Below are positions 7,944 to 16,199 of a DNA stretch of 37,091 nucleotides, piece by piece. Within the stretch, counting starts at the first letter, position 1, and every line of letters starts with the position of its first letter. Source of the stretch: Bacteroidales bacterium (GTDB lineage: Bacteria > Bacteroidota > Bacteroidia > Bacteroidales > P3); NCBI GenBank assembly GCA_016283745.1, contig JAEENM010000123.1, forward strand, positions 1 to 37,091, written 5' to 3'. Under the pieces are notes generated by a model. It searched no databases, was not told the DNA's origin, and saw nothing but the letters and a program-made list of their open reading frames with translations. The position numbers were made by a program, and so were the translations under genes.

Positions 7944-7995
7944 TGTGGAAAACTACGCAGGGCGGAAAACTCCCTAACAGCGTATTTTAGCCACA
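7944..7995 (+). ncRNA. Structured 5' leader hairpin ahead of the FHA/WXG operon
   Basis: The leader folds by eye into one long interrupted hairpin. TGTGG (7944-7948) pairs with CCACA (7991-7995), AAAA (7949-7952) with TTTT (7985-7988), TACGC (7954-7958) with GCGTA (7980-7984), and AGGG (7959-7962) with CCCT (7972-7975). That is 18 pairs with small bulges and a 9-base apical loop. It starts about 10 bases after the predicted transcription start and is followed by about 70 unstructured A-rich bases, not a T-run, so it is not a standard terminator. It may stabilise the long mRNA or bind a regulator. It matches no riboswitch class I recognise. Confidence 0.45.
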
Positions 7996-8067
7996 TTGGT
8001 GATATTTGTATTAACCATTAAAACAACAAAAACAGATTTAAATTAATAACAAATAAAGAAAAACGCC

Positions 8068-8811
8068 ATGAAAACATGCCTCAAAAGCCAACTAATGATA
8101 GCGTTGGTGACAATTATGATGCTTGGAGCAGGCACCGTTTCGCTGACATCGTGCCACAACCAGCCGAAGCCTGAAGAGACAGAGCAAGACTCAACAATTA
8201 CAGACGAACAGAAGCTTGCCGACTTGGAAGCCGACTTGGCAATTGCCCAAAAAGAATACGACGACGCTCTGAAATTGGCCAACGACGCACAATCCGAAGC
8301 CGACCAGAAAGCCAAGATAGCCAAGAAAAAAGGCACAAAAGAAGCCAAAGCTGAAGCTGAAGAAGCCCAGAAAAAGGCCGACGAACTGAAAGCCGATGCC
8401 AATGCAAAAGGCGAAAAAGTAAAACAGCTCGAGTCTGAAATATCACAGCTTAAAATGAAACTGGCCGGCGAGGACGAAGAAAGCGAAACCCCGCAGACAA
8501 CCGCCACTGCAAAACCAGAAAAAAAATCTGTTGTCAACACAGAGAAAAAGACAACTACCCCCACAGAAAATCCCAAGGTAACAGAAGAACGCTTGCAAAA
8601 AGACTTCGAGACCATTATAGCCAACTGGAAGAACGGCAAAAACAGCAAACAGAAAGCCAACCAGTTCTGCACTGGAACCCTTGGACTCAAAATAAGAAAC
8701 AACGACCCATACGCAATGATGGAACAGCATTTCAAATCTCTCGACAAAGACAAAAAAAGCGAGATGGTAAACGATATGAGAAACTTCAAATTCACCAGCG
8801 ACAAAGAATAA
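8068..8811 (+). CDS. Coiled-coil lipoprotein with the locus-specific C-terminal domain
   Basis: The first gene of the long operon encodes a 247-residue lipoprotein. The signal peptide ends in the lipobox LTSC (Cys29). Residues 46-133 form an Ala/Lys/Glu-rich coiled coil. After a Thr/Pro-rich linker, residues about 173-240 (LQKDFETIIANWK to SEMVNDMRNFKF) resemble the C-terminal modules of the PP2C protein and two FHA proteins further down the operon. As a lipoprotein it would display this module in the periplasm, the same side predicted for the other copies. It may be the envelope anchor or partner of those membrane proteins. The module similarity is by eye and is weaker here than among the other copies. 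No catalytic motif is seen. Confidence 0.88.
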   Translation: MKTCLKSQLMIALVTIMMLGAGTVSLTSCHNQPKPEETEQDSTITDEQKLADLEADLAIAQKEYDDALKLANDAQSEADQKAKIAKKKGTKEAKAEAEEAQKKADELKADANAKGEKVKQLESEISQLKMKLAGEDEESETPQTTATAKPEKKSVVNTEKKTTTPTENPKVTEERLQKDFETIIANWKNGKNSKQKANQFCTGTLGLKIRNNDPYAMMEQHFKSLDKDKKSEMVNDMRNFKFTSDKE

Positions 8812-8852
8812 AAAATAAAAAAATAAATAGTTTAACATAAAAATACAATAAA

Positions 8853-9497
8853 ATGGAAGGACAATTCAAACAATGCCCCAACGGGCACTATTATCAGGGA
8901 GCAACCTGCCCCTACTGCAAAGGCAACGGCGCAAACCAACCCACACAGGGAAACAGCACTTCGGCAGAAACAAAACTTTACGATCAAGGCGGCATGGGCG
9001 CATCCACCAGTGCCCCGACTTTACCTTTGGACGGCAACCAAGAAACCCTAGTTCACACTCCAAACTCCAACGGAATCGGAAGTAACAATCCGGTAAGACG
9101 TCCTAACGAAACTGTTTTTATAAACGAAGACGCTGGAACAACCACAAACGATAACGGACATATAGTAGAAGCCCCGAAATACCGTCCAACTCGCAGACTA
9201 GTTGGCTGGTTGGTATCGTACTCTCTCGACAAGATGGGCGTTGATTTCCGTCTTTACGAAGGCCGCAACATAATAGGCCGCGATATGGACTGCAACATCA
9301 CCGTAAACGACAATATGGTGTCGGGCAGACACGCTGTTCTGCTGTTCAGAGCAGACAAATACTCCCTCACCGACCAGCAATCGACACACGGCACCTTCGT
9401 GAACGGCAACGACATCGACCTCGAGCCCTGCTATCTGCAAGACGGCGACGTGATTAAAGTGGGCGAGACAGTATTCAAATTCAGAACGTCATTCTAA
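8853..9497 (+). CDS. Zinc-ribbon plus FHA domain protein with three ET motifs in the linker
   Basis: A cytoplasmic 214-residue adaptor. It begins with the zinc-ribbon tag CPNGHYYQGATCPYC (ligands Cys8, His12, Cys19, Cys22), shared with three other sequences in the locus. A low-complexity linker follows (about 25-115), then an FHA domain (about 132-213) with the phosphothreonine-binding landmarks GRNIIGR, VSGRHA and THGTFVNG. The linker contains three similar sites, AETKL (Thr40), QETLV (Thr65) and NETVF (Thr87). This recalls GarA/OdhI-type FHA proteins, in which a phosphorylated N-terminal Thr-rich motif binds the protein's own FHA domain; applying that here is inference. It lies 7 bases before the VWA-FHA gene, so the two are probably coupled. 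No membrane segment is present. Confidence 0.9.
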   Translation: MEGQFKQCPNGHYYQGATCPYCKGNGANQPTQGNSTSAETKLYDQGGMGASTSAPTLPLDGNQETLVHTPNSNGIGSNNPVRRPNETVFINEDAGTTTNDNGHIVEAPKYRPTRRLVGWLVSYSLDKMGVDFRLYEGRNIIGRDMDCNITVNDNMVSGRHAVLLFRADKYSLTDQQSTHGTFVNGNDIDLEPCYLQDGDVIKVGETVFKFRTSF

Positions 9498-9504
9498 TAA
9501 AACG

Positions 9505-11034
9505 ATGAAAAGACTTCTTTTTACAACTCTGTTCGCTGCTGTGGCCATCGCTGTTAGCGCCCAGCCACAGCACGGACTCAAGGGTAATTACAACACCGAA
9601 AATTTCCCGAGGATTAGTTTTGTGTGGAACTCTCCTTCTCCCGAATCGTTGGACAAATCGCAGTTTGTGCTCACCGAAGACGGGCAGAACGTGGATTTCG
9701 ACTTCAAGTCGCTGTCCAACAACAACACGGAGATGCCCTACAAAAAAAGCATCTTGTTTTTGTGGGAAGATATGGCTGTTAACCAAGGCGAATACGAATT
9801 TGCCAAGAACACGCTTAAACGTTTCTTCTCCGAAACGCCACTTTCAGGCAACGACGAGTTCTGCATAGCGGTTTTCAACCGCAAGGATGACGGCACTCCC
9901 GTGCTAACCCCTTTGCACAACGGATTCACAAGCAGCACCTCGGTTATAGACGATGCGATAGACCGCTATCCGAAAAGCAAAAGAAAATACCAAAGCCACC
10001 CTCTTGAAAGCGACCTTTATCTGGCCATCAACAGTGGCATCGACATGCTGAAGGAAGAACCGTCGGACCGTTTGGGCGTAATAGTTGTCATCACAGCGGG
10101 AATGAATATGAAAGCCCCCGGCGCTAGCACCGAAATGGCCACAACACGCCAAAATGCCGAAGACGCAGGCGTGCCCATCTACGTGCTTAAGTACCCCTTG
10201 CGCGGCAACACACCTGAAGTGAACACCCTTGCAGAAAGCACCTACGGACAATATGCGAGCGACAAGAATGCCGACTATGCCGTCTCCTATCTGAAAGAGT
10301 TCTACAGCAATATGGACAGCCGTGCCTACGGCCACGACTACCACATAACTTTCACAACCTCGGCCAAACGCGACGGCAAGCCCCACAACATAAGTCTCGC
10401 CGTGGGCAAAGTAACACAGAACATACCTGCTTTCACTAGCCCCAACATGACTTTCGGCGACTGGGTTAGCGAGAACACCATTCTGTTCATAATCCTGGTG
10501 ATTTTAGGCATAGGTCTGATAGTGCTTGCCATACTGCTTATCCGTCGCAGCATTGCCAAACGCAACAAAAAAATAGCTGAAACCGAGGCCGGCCTGCAGA
10601 ACGAGATAAACCGCTCCAACCAAGCGCTGAACGAAATGCAACAGCGACACGATCTGGAAAGACGGCAACGCGAACAGGAAGCCGCACTAAAAGCACAAGC
10701 CGAAAACGACGAGAGGCTTCTCAACTTGATGCACACCAAAAATTTGTGTCCGCGTCTGCAATGCAGAATCGGTGAAAACTCGTTCAACTATTATATGGAC
10801 AAGATAAAAATCACCTTGGGACGCAACAACGATAACGACGTGGTTTTGCCAGCACAAACAGTATCGGGTTATCACGCCGAGATAGCTTTCGACGGCATCA
10901 ACTTCAATCTCACAAACAAGAGCCACACTTATAAACAAGGTATAATAGTGAACGGCCAGTTTTTCCAGCAATGCATCCTGAAAAACGGCGATATGATAGG
11001 GATTGGCGAAGCCTTGGTGACATTCTTTATTTAA
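9505..11034 (+). CDS. VWA-like periplasmic domain, TM, coiled coil and cytoplasmic FHA domain
   Basis: A single-pass membrane protein of 509 residues. A signal peptide (1-19) leads into a von Willebrand A-like domain (about 81-270: ILFLWEDMAV in place of the usual DxSxS strand, DEFCIAVFN, LGVIVVITAGMNM, VPIYVLKYP). The metal-site DxSxS is degenerate, so metal binding is doubtful. A TM helix spans about 324-347, followed by a coiled coil (350-405, Gln/Glu/Arg-rich) and a C-terminal FHA domain (about 435-509: KITLGRNNDNDVVLP, VSGYHAEI). The VWA part would face the periplasm and the FHA the cytoplasm. Among the FHA proteins here, only this one and the zinc-ribbon FHA protein upstream carry the domain at the C-terminus. 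It probably links an external protein contact to phospho-signalling. Confidence 0.9.
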   Translation: MKRLLFTTLFAAVAIAVSAQPQHGLKGNYNTENFPRISFVWNSPSPESLDKSQFVLTEDGQNVDFDFKSLSNNNTEMPYKKSILFLWEDMAVNQGEYEFAKNTLKRFFSETPLSGNDEFCIAVFNRKDDGTPVLTPLHNGFTSSTSVIDDAIDRYPKSKRKYQSHPLESDLYLAINSGIDMLKEEPSDRLGVIVVITAGMNMKAPGASTEMATTRQNAEDAGVPIYVLKYPLRGNTPEVNTLAESTYGQYASDKNADYAVSYLKEFYSNMDSRAYGHDYHITFTTSAKRDGKPHNISLAVGKVTQNIPAFTSPNMTFGDWVSENTILFIILVILGIGLIVLAILLIRRSIAKRNKKIAETEAGLQNEINRSNQALNEMQQRHDLERRQREQEAALKAQAENDERLLNLMHTKNLCPRLQCRIGENSFNYYMDKIKITLGRNNDNDVVLPAQTVSGYHAEIAFDGINFNLTNKSHTYKQGIIVNGQFFQQCILKNGDMIGIGEALVTFFI

Positions 11035-11055
11035 TAACAAAAAGAGTTGCCATCT

Positions 11056-11781
11056 ATGAGAGTGATAAGAATAGGGAGAAGTTCCCAAAACGACTTCCCG
11101 ATAAACGACCCATACGTTGGACGATTCCACTGTCAGATAATGCAGCACGACAACGGACAATACACGCTGTCGGATTTAGGAAGCTCCAACGGCACTTACG
11201 TGAACGGCATCCGCGTATCGGGTCAAACAGTGCTCAACCCCAACGATGTGGTACGTATTGGCAACACCACCCTGCCGTGGCGAATGTATTTCGAAAGCGG
11301 CAGCGGTGGTGGCTGGCAAAACCCGTCCTATCAACCGAATCCGGCATACACCCCCACCCCCGAAAGGGGCCGCAACTGGTTTGTGGTTTTCTATCTCATC
11401 CTCTCACTGATAGGGGCTGTGTTCACCGCAGTTTTTCAAATTATCACCACTGTGGAGGCCGCCGAATTACTAGACTACTTTGGCATTGCCTCTCCATTTA
11501 TCACTTTCCTTTTTATGGCAGTGGGTTCCATTCTTATGATTGTGGGTTCGATATTGCTGCTGGCATGGAGAAAATCGGGATATTGGCTAAATTTCGCCGG
11601 CTCCGCATTATGGCTGGTCATGTCGATATGGCTTTTGATATTCGCGGTCAACTTTTATTCTGAAAGGCTGACGATTATTGCAATATGCACAATATCGAGC
11701 GCCATTGCGACACCACTTATACTGTGGGCCATACTGCAGATAAGCAAAAACGGCGTAAGGTGCTGGAAATGGCTTAGATAA
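11056..11781 (+). CDS. FHA domain protein with four TM segments
   Basis: A 241-residue membrane protein. The N-terminal FHA domain (1-80) starts at the initiator Met (MRVIRIGRSS) and ends with the locus signature TTLPWRMYF. The usual Ser of the S-R-x-H motif is Gly here (VGRFHCQ), which may weaken phosphopeptide binding. After a Pro/Tyr-rich linker come four hydrophobic helices (about 108-130, 146-170, 177-200, 205-227), so the FHA and both termini would be cytoplasmic. I place the start at the ATG at 11056, not an in-frame TTG nine bases upstream, because all related FHA proteins begin with M-K/R-V-I-x-I-G-R. With so many FHA-TM proteins present, it may help form the membrane scaffold. Confidence 0.88.
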   Translation: MRVIRIGRSSQNDFPINDPYVGRFHCQIMQHDNGQYTLSDLGSSNGTYVNGIRVSGQTVLNPNDVVRIGNTTLPWRMYFESGSGGGWQNPSYQPNPAYTPTPERGRNWFVVFYLILSLIGAVFTAVFQIITTVEAAELLDYFGIASPFITFLFMAVGSILMIVGSILLLAWRKSGYWLNFAGSALWLVMSIWLLIFAVNFYSERLTIIAICTISSAIATPLILWAILQISKNGVRCWKWLR

Positions 11782-11824
11782 GAAAGGCAAAAAAGAAGTT
11801 TTTTTACACAAAAGTACAAAGACC

Positions 11825-12457
11825 ATGAATCCTCAGACTTTGCACCGCTGCCCGAAAGGTCACTATTACACAGGCGACCACTGTCCGTACTGCCCTACGC
11901 AATATTACCCCGTGTCGGGCGATACCAAAGCCTCACCCACTTATAATCCCAATACCATTCCAACGGACACCACGGTTATTGCCACACACTCCGACATTCC
12001 GCTTTGCCCGCATTGCGGAAAGCCGGTAAGGAAACACGTACCCATGCCGCCAAAAGACGCACGCATATCGTCGATACAAAATATGGGCGACGGCATTGTG
12101 CCTTGGAATTTTGGCTGGGACGGCCGTTGCGAAAACTGCGGTCACGATTATAACGTTGTGATGCGCATCGACATGGGTTCCACGGGACCGGACAACAGGG
12201 ATAGACAAACCGTTGTGAAAGTGGGTGCCAGAGGCTATTGTCATAATGTTGAAGCCTTTCTTGGAGAAGGTTCTTCGACTGTTCTTTCTGGCGTAGAAAT
12301 AGAAACAAGATGTGGTCATCAAGTTGAAACTTTATTTCTAAGTGCCAACGAATTGAAATACCTTATGAAAGCGTTGCAGAACTCCCCCATTTTAAAGCAA
12401 TTGGACTATTACGATGAGTGTATGGGAGGCGATCTTAATACTAGAGAAACACTGTAG
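11825..12457 (+). CDS. Multi-zinc-ribbon protein
   Basis: A 210-residue cytoplasmic protein opening with the locus tag CPKGHYYTGDHCPYC (Cys9, His13, Cys20, Cys23). Two further Cys pairs, CPHC (61-64) and CENC (102-105), probably make a second zinc site, and there is a lone RCGHQ motif near residue 160. The C-terminal half is predicted to be helical and matches no family I recognise. No FHA, kinase or membrane segment is present. The shared tag suggests it docks to the same partner as the tagged FHA and kinase proteins. It starts 43 bases after the four-TM FHA gene and is followed 21 bases later by the macro-like gene. Confidence 0.82.
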   Translation: MNPQTLHRCPKGHYYTGDHCPYCPTQYYPVSGDTKASPTYNPNTIPTDTTVIATHSDIPLCPHCGKPVRKHVPMPPKDARISSIQNMGDGIVPWNFGWDGRCENCGHDYNVVMRIDMGSTGPDNRDRQTVVKVGARGYCHNVEAFLGEGSSTVLSGVEIETRCGHQVETLFLSANELKYLMKALQNSPILKQLDYYDECMGGDLNTRETL

Positions 12458-12478
12458 ATATTTGAATAGCAAAGAAGT

Positions 12479-12895
12479 ATGAACAAGAGACGCATTTCAT
12501 CAGGCAGAATAACCAGCCTTGCCCCTAACGAGATTTTCGTTTTCGGCAGCAACCTACAGGGGGCGCACGGCGGTGGGGCCGCACGTATGGCCTACGAATG
12601 TTTCGGAGCCGTGTGGGGACAGGGCGTGGGACTTTACGGACACACATACGCCATACCCACTATGCAGGGAGGCGTGGAAACCATAAAGCCCTTCGTGGAC
12701 GATTTCCTGATGTTTGCCGCAACACACAGCGAGCTGGATTTCCTTGTTACGGAGATAGGATGCGGCATAGCGGGATTCCCACACGACGAAATAGCCCCAC
12801 TGTTTTTCCAAGCCATCGATAACGACATGCGCAATATATATTTGCCCGAAAGTTTCTACAGAGTGTATGACAAATTAAACCTTGCAAGACAGTAA
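12479..12895 (+). CDS. Small FGSN-motif protein, A1S_2505-like (macrodomain-like guess)
   Basis: A 138-residue cytoplasmic protein with a strongly conserved N-terminal block, FVFGSNLQGAHGGGAA (residues 20-35), followed by GQGVGLYGHTYAIPT and VTEIGCGIAGF. This Gly-rich pattern is familiar from small proteins annotated as A1S_2505-family phage non-structural proteins; it resembles nucleotide- or ADP-ribose-binding loops of macrodomains, but that relation is a guess. It is embedded in the FHA operon, and its stop codon overlaps the next FHA start by one base (TAATG), so it is translated with it. A link to ADP-ribose or NAD signalling inside a phospho-signalling locus would be unusual. The gene call is firm, the function is open. 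Confidence 0.85.
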   Translation: MNKRRISSGRITSLAPNEIFVFGSNLQGAHGGGAARMAYECFGAVWGQGVGLYGHTYAIPTMQGGVETIKPFVDDFLMFAATHSELDFLVTEIGCGIAGFPHDEIAPLFFQAIDNDMRNIYLPESFYRVYDKLNLARQ

Positions 12896-13632
12896 TGAAA
12901 GTTATAACCATTGGCAGGGGTAATGATAACGATGTGGTAATTAACGACATTACCGCATCGAGTCGCCATTTGCAGATAATACAGCACGACGACGGCCACT
13001 TTTCGTTGGTGGACTTAGACAGTTCGAACGGCACTTTTGTCAACGGGCAGAAAATAAGCGGCGAAAAGACTTTGGACCCTTACGACTTTGTGCGGATAGG
13101 CAACACTATTATCCCGTGGAAAAAATTCTTCGACCCCAAAAAAACGACCGTAAACAACGACATTAGCGCCCCCGCATATCACAAGCCCGAAGATGAAAAA
13201 CCGATAGAATCTAACGATATCGGCACTCCTGATTTCAACAACCGCACTACCGAAAAAATGTCTTCGAAAAGTGACAATCGCACCCCTGCAGAAGCCAAAG
13301 AACAGCCAACCCCACCACCGCCTCCCGCTACTGCTCCTGCCCCCACTACCAAAGCCACACTTAAAGTAATAAGGAAGAGGAGATTAAAGGGGTGTGCAGT
13401 AAGTTTTTCCGCATGGGTCGATGAAAAGAAAATCGGCAGCTTAAACAACGGCACCACTTTGACCTGCGAGCTGGAAAAAGGCCAACATATATTGAAAATA
13501 ATATCGTTTGAGAAAGACATCAGCCAAGTAATCAATATAACCGACGGATGCAAAGGTGTTGAAGTCAATGTGTCGATAGGTATAGGCGTTTTGGTAGGAA
13601 GGCCGCGTTTTAAAGAAGTAAAATATTTTTAG
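12895..13632 (+). CDS. Soluble FHA protein with a C-terminal beta-rich domain
   Basis: A 245-residue protein. FHA domain at 1-80 (MKVITIGRGN, SSRHLQI, SSNGTFVNG, ending NTIIPWKKFF), with the phosphothreonine-binding Arg, Ser and Asn in place. A long polar linker with a Pro/Ala stretch (about 138-152) leads to a C-terminal domain (about 157-245) predicted to be mostly beta strands, with LKVIRKRRLKG and GQHILKIISFE resembling PEGA-like or small beta-sandwich modules; this is a weak resemblance. There is no TM segment or signal peptide, so it is cytoplasmic. Translation is coupled to the preceding FGSN-motif gene by a one-base overlap. Confidence 0.88.
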   Translation: MKVITIGRGNDNDVVINDITASSRHLQIIQHDDGHFSLVDLDSSNGTFVNGQKISGEKTLDPYDFVRIGNTIIPWKKFFDPKKTTVNNDISAPAYHKPEDEKPIESNDIGTPDFNNRTTEKMSSKSDNRTPAEAKEQPTPPPPPATAPAPTTKATLKVIRKRRLKGCAVSFSAWVDEKKIGSLNNGTTLTCELEKGQHILKIISFEKDISQVINITDGCKGVEVNVSIGIGVLVGRPRFKEVKYF

Positions 13633-13691
13633 AAAGGTTATGGAAGCAAGAATAATAGATTAGTGGAATTAAATAACATAAAAAAACAACA

Positions 13692-14705
13692 ATGAAAGCA
13701 ACAACGACAAAGAAGTTTTTAGCCACCGTTCTGCTATGCACAATGGCGTTTGTGTGCCACGGACAGGGCAGTTTCTCCGGCAAATGGTATCTTCGTGAGG
13801 TGCAAATACCTTCCAACGAAGAATTCAGCGACTTGACAAATTACGACAAGGATTCGTGCATTGTATTGACCGACATCAACGCAAACACCCATTCGGGCGT
13901 CAATTTTATGGCTTCCGAAGAAGAAATAGATGCTTTTTTGGAAGAATTCAAAAGGCTTATCGAGGACTCCACCAGTTTAGTGGCTGTAGAAGAAACGATA
14001 ACCGAGAACTGCGAAAAATATTACTATGAAATTGTCAACGACACAGTGCTTATTTTTAAACAAAGCGTGGGCAATGGCGTTTACGACAGAAGATACCGTG
14101 TGTCGGACATATACTTAATAAAACAAAAGACCGACGACAGGCTGTTATTGGCCCAAGGGAGAACAATGCATGGCGAGATGCGCTTTGTTTATAGCAGGAC
14201 CAAACAGCCAATAAAGCACACCCACCACAACACTGCCCGCCCAAGCTACCCCAACCCAACTGTATCACGACTGAGCACTAAAGAAATATCGGCAAGCCTG
14301 ACACCCGCAGCCGTGGCATACAATTTTGTAAACGCCATACTGAACAGCAACCCCAGCAAGATGCTATCGTATATGGACAATGAAACAGCCGCGAATTTCG
14401 AGAAAAGCAGAATGCGCGACGGCTACTCGAACTACGACCCATACTTTTCTGCAAAAGGGAACAAACTGAACATTTTGGGATGGAAAGATTTTTTGCCCAA
14501 CAAATGCGAGGTGGCAGTGCTGTATGTGCAGTCCGAATGGTTCGACAACGATGGCCGGGAGATAAAGAAAGTATATGTAGGATGTGTTCCATCGGCAGAA
14601 GTCGGACATTCCGGTTTCCAGGACATAACCACATACGGAGGTACTAACGTGAAAGTGTTGGTTGCTAACTGCAACGGCACGTGGAAAGTAATAGGATTCA
14701 AATAA
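13692..14705 (+). CDS. Secreted protein with C-terminal DUF4878/NTF2-like domain
   Basis: A 337-residue protein with an N-terminal signal peptide (about 1-24, TVLLCTMAFVCHG) and no clear lipobox, so probably periplasmic. Residues 25-165 contain a GxW motif (GKWYLREVQI) and a late RRYRVSDIYLI stretch, reminiscent of calycin-like domains. Residues about 205-337 begin TPAAVAYNFVNAILNSNPSK and end GTWKVIGFK, a pattern typical of DUF4878/NTF2-like lipoprotein domains (alpha helix, cone-shaped beta sheet). Related NTF2-like parts occur at the ends of the first tandem kinase and of the last gene in the window. It is followed 10 bases later by the zinc-ribbon kinase-like gene. Function unknown; a periplasmic ligand-binding role is a guess. 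Confidence 0.85.
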   Translation: MKATTTKKFLATVLLCTMAFVCHGQGSFSGKWYLREVQIPSNEEFSDLTNYDKDSCIVLTDINANTHSGVNFMASEEEIDAFLEEFKRLIEDSTSLVAVEETITENCEKYYYEIVNDTVLIFKQSVGNGVYDRRYRVSDIYLIKQKTDDRLLLAQGRTMHGEMRFVYSRTKQPIKHTHHNTARPSYPNPTVSRLSTKEISASLTPAAVAYNFVNAILNSNPSKMLSYMDNETAANFEKSRMRDGYSNYDPYFSAKGNKLNILGWKDFLPNKCEVAVLYVQSEWFDNDGREIKKVYVGCVPSAEVGHSGFQDITTYGGTNVKVLVANCNGTWKVIGFK

Positions 14706-14715
14706 AGATATAACC

Positions 14716-16185
14716 ATGAGCAATTTCAAACAATGCCCCAACGGCCACTACTACCAAGGCGACCACTGTCCGTACTGTGAACCGCGACAATCTGAAAAAA
14801 TTGATGATGGAACAATTTTCACACCCATTTCGAACAATGCGGATGACTTAAACGCAAAGGTCAATATTATCCTTCCGTTCGACATTGCCCCAGACGGTTT
14901 AAAAAGATATATCGAGATCAAAAGGAAAAGAGAAAAACTCGATCTGCAATACAAAATATCGTCAGTGCTAAATTGTGAGCGTGACGAACTTCCCTCAACA
15001 ATCAGTAGCAAGATATCGGAAATGGACGAATTAGTGAATATGGAACTGTTGAAAAAAAACATCCACAGTTTCAACGACTCCCAAAACGGACTTCTGGGCG
15101 ACTATTACCTGTCCGACAGAGCTGTCAGTTCCATTGTCCCGACAACCTTGATGACTCAGATTTTGGGAGCACAGAGCAAATTGGATCATCTGTATGCAGA
15201 AAATGGTTATAGCAGCTTTGCCAACAGAAGCGTAGCTTTGAACACAGCCGCCTGTGCTTCGTACGGAGACGAGTACAGCAGCAAAGAGTTCCAAGATGCC
15301 CGAAGGGAAGTAGAGAGCAAAAAGTATATCTCCATCTCACTTGGGGACAACTCAGTAAATGTTCTGTGCCTGCCCGACCGGGAAGATCCGCAATCGGTGA
15401 AGTCAGTTGAAAAATTCCAAAGCGAAGACATATCCATTTTCAAGCCAACTGTGGTAATAAAAAAATGGAGAGACATAATTTGCTCCACCGACATTGACGA
15501 TAACGAATACAAGAAACGTTTGATAGATGTTGTCAACGGCAACTCGCTATCCCTATATTACAGAGTATCAAGACATCAGATAGCCAACGCATTAACCACT
15601 CTGTTCAAAGACCTTTCGCAATTGCACAAATCGGGATTCGTGCACTGCGACCTGAAGCCACAGAACATACTATGTCTGCACGACGGATTGCATCCCTTCG
15701 ACCCGGTAAACACCAAAATCGGAGAGGTCTCGGCGGGTATGACTACGAATTTCTGCGCGCCTGAACAGATTTTGGCACAACCCGTAACTCCTGCCACGGA
15801 CATCTACAATCTCGGACTTATTGTACTTTCCATTGTCGACGGAGTGATTTTCGGCAAAATATCCGACTATATATTCCCAACCGGCGGAACCAATACAAAA
15901 AATGTGAAACAGCTTGTAGAGCCTTTTGTTTTCATCGATTATAAAGAATCGAACATCGGCGACATTAAAGGCATCCCGCACTGGAGAGCTTTCTTGGAAA
16001 AATGTCTTGCTTTCGAGCCAACAGACCGTTTCCAAGACATAGAAAGCTTTGCTATGGAATATCAGCGGCTGTTGGTACAATATCCTCTTAAAAACAAAAT
16101 CGAATTCAGTCCCAATTTCGGACATTTGTCAATGATAAAACATTACCACAACGGGAATATGGAGCCGGCTTGGTTTATCGAATAA
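14716..16185 (+). CDS. Zinc-ribbon protein with a degenerate Ser/Thr kinase domain (possible pseudokinase)
   Basis: A 489-residue cytoplasmic protein. It begins with the tag CPNGHYYQGDHCPYC (Cys7 to Cys21), followed by about 200 mostly helical residues of unknown fold and a kinase-like C-terminal half. The catalytic loop HCDLKPQN (Asp312, Asn317) is intact, and FCAPEQ matches the APE motif. The Mg-binding DFG triplet is replaced by EVS (about 337-339, in TKIGEVSAG), and no Gly-rich loop is recognisable upstream; VVIKK (about 246-250) may hold the ATP Lys. Loss of DFG Asp suggests a pseudokinase or an unusual metal site. A role as scaffold or allosteric partner of the active kinases is inference. 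Confidence 0.85.
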   Translation: MSNFKQCPNGHYYQGDHCPYCEPRQSEKIDDGTIFTPISNNADDLNAKVNIILPFDIAPDGLKRYIEIKRKREKLDLQYKISSVLNCERDELPSTISSKISEMDELVNMELLKKNIHSFNDSQNGLLGDYYLSDRAVSSIVPTTLMTQILGAQSKLDHLYAENGYSSFANRSVALNTAACASYGDEYSSKEFQDARREVESKKYISISLGDNSVNVLCLPDREDPQSVKSVEKFQSEDISIFKPTVVIKKWRDIICSTDIDDNEYKKRLIDVVNGNSLSLYYRVSRHQIANALTTLFKDLSQLHKSGFVHCDLKPQNILCLHDGLHPFDPVNTKIGEVSAGMTTNFCAPEQILAQPVTPATDIYNLGLIVLSIVDGVIFGKISDYIFPTGGTNTKNVKQLVEPFVFIDYKESNIGDIKGIPHWRAFLEKCLAFEPTDRFQDIESFAMEYQRLLVQYPLKNKIEFSPNFGHLSMIKHYHNGNMEPAWFIE

Positions 16186-16199
16186 CAAATGGTATTATT

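Noticed and set aside
11047-11055. TTG start nine bases upstream of the four-TM FHA gene
   Set aside because: All related FHA proteins begin M-K/R-x-I; the ATG at 11056 gives exactly this, and the TTG adds only three residues.
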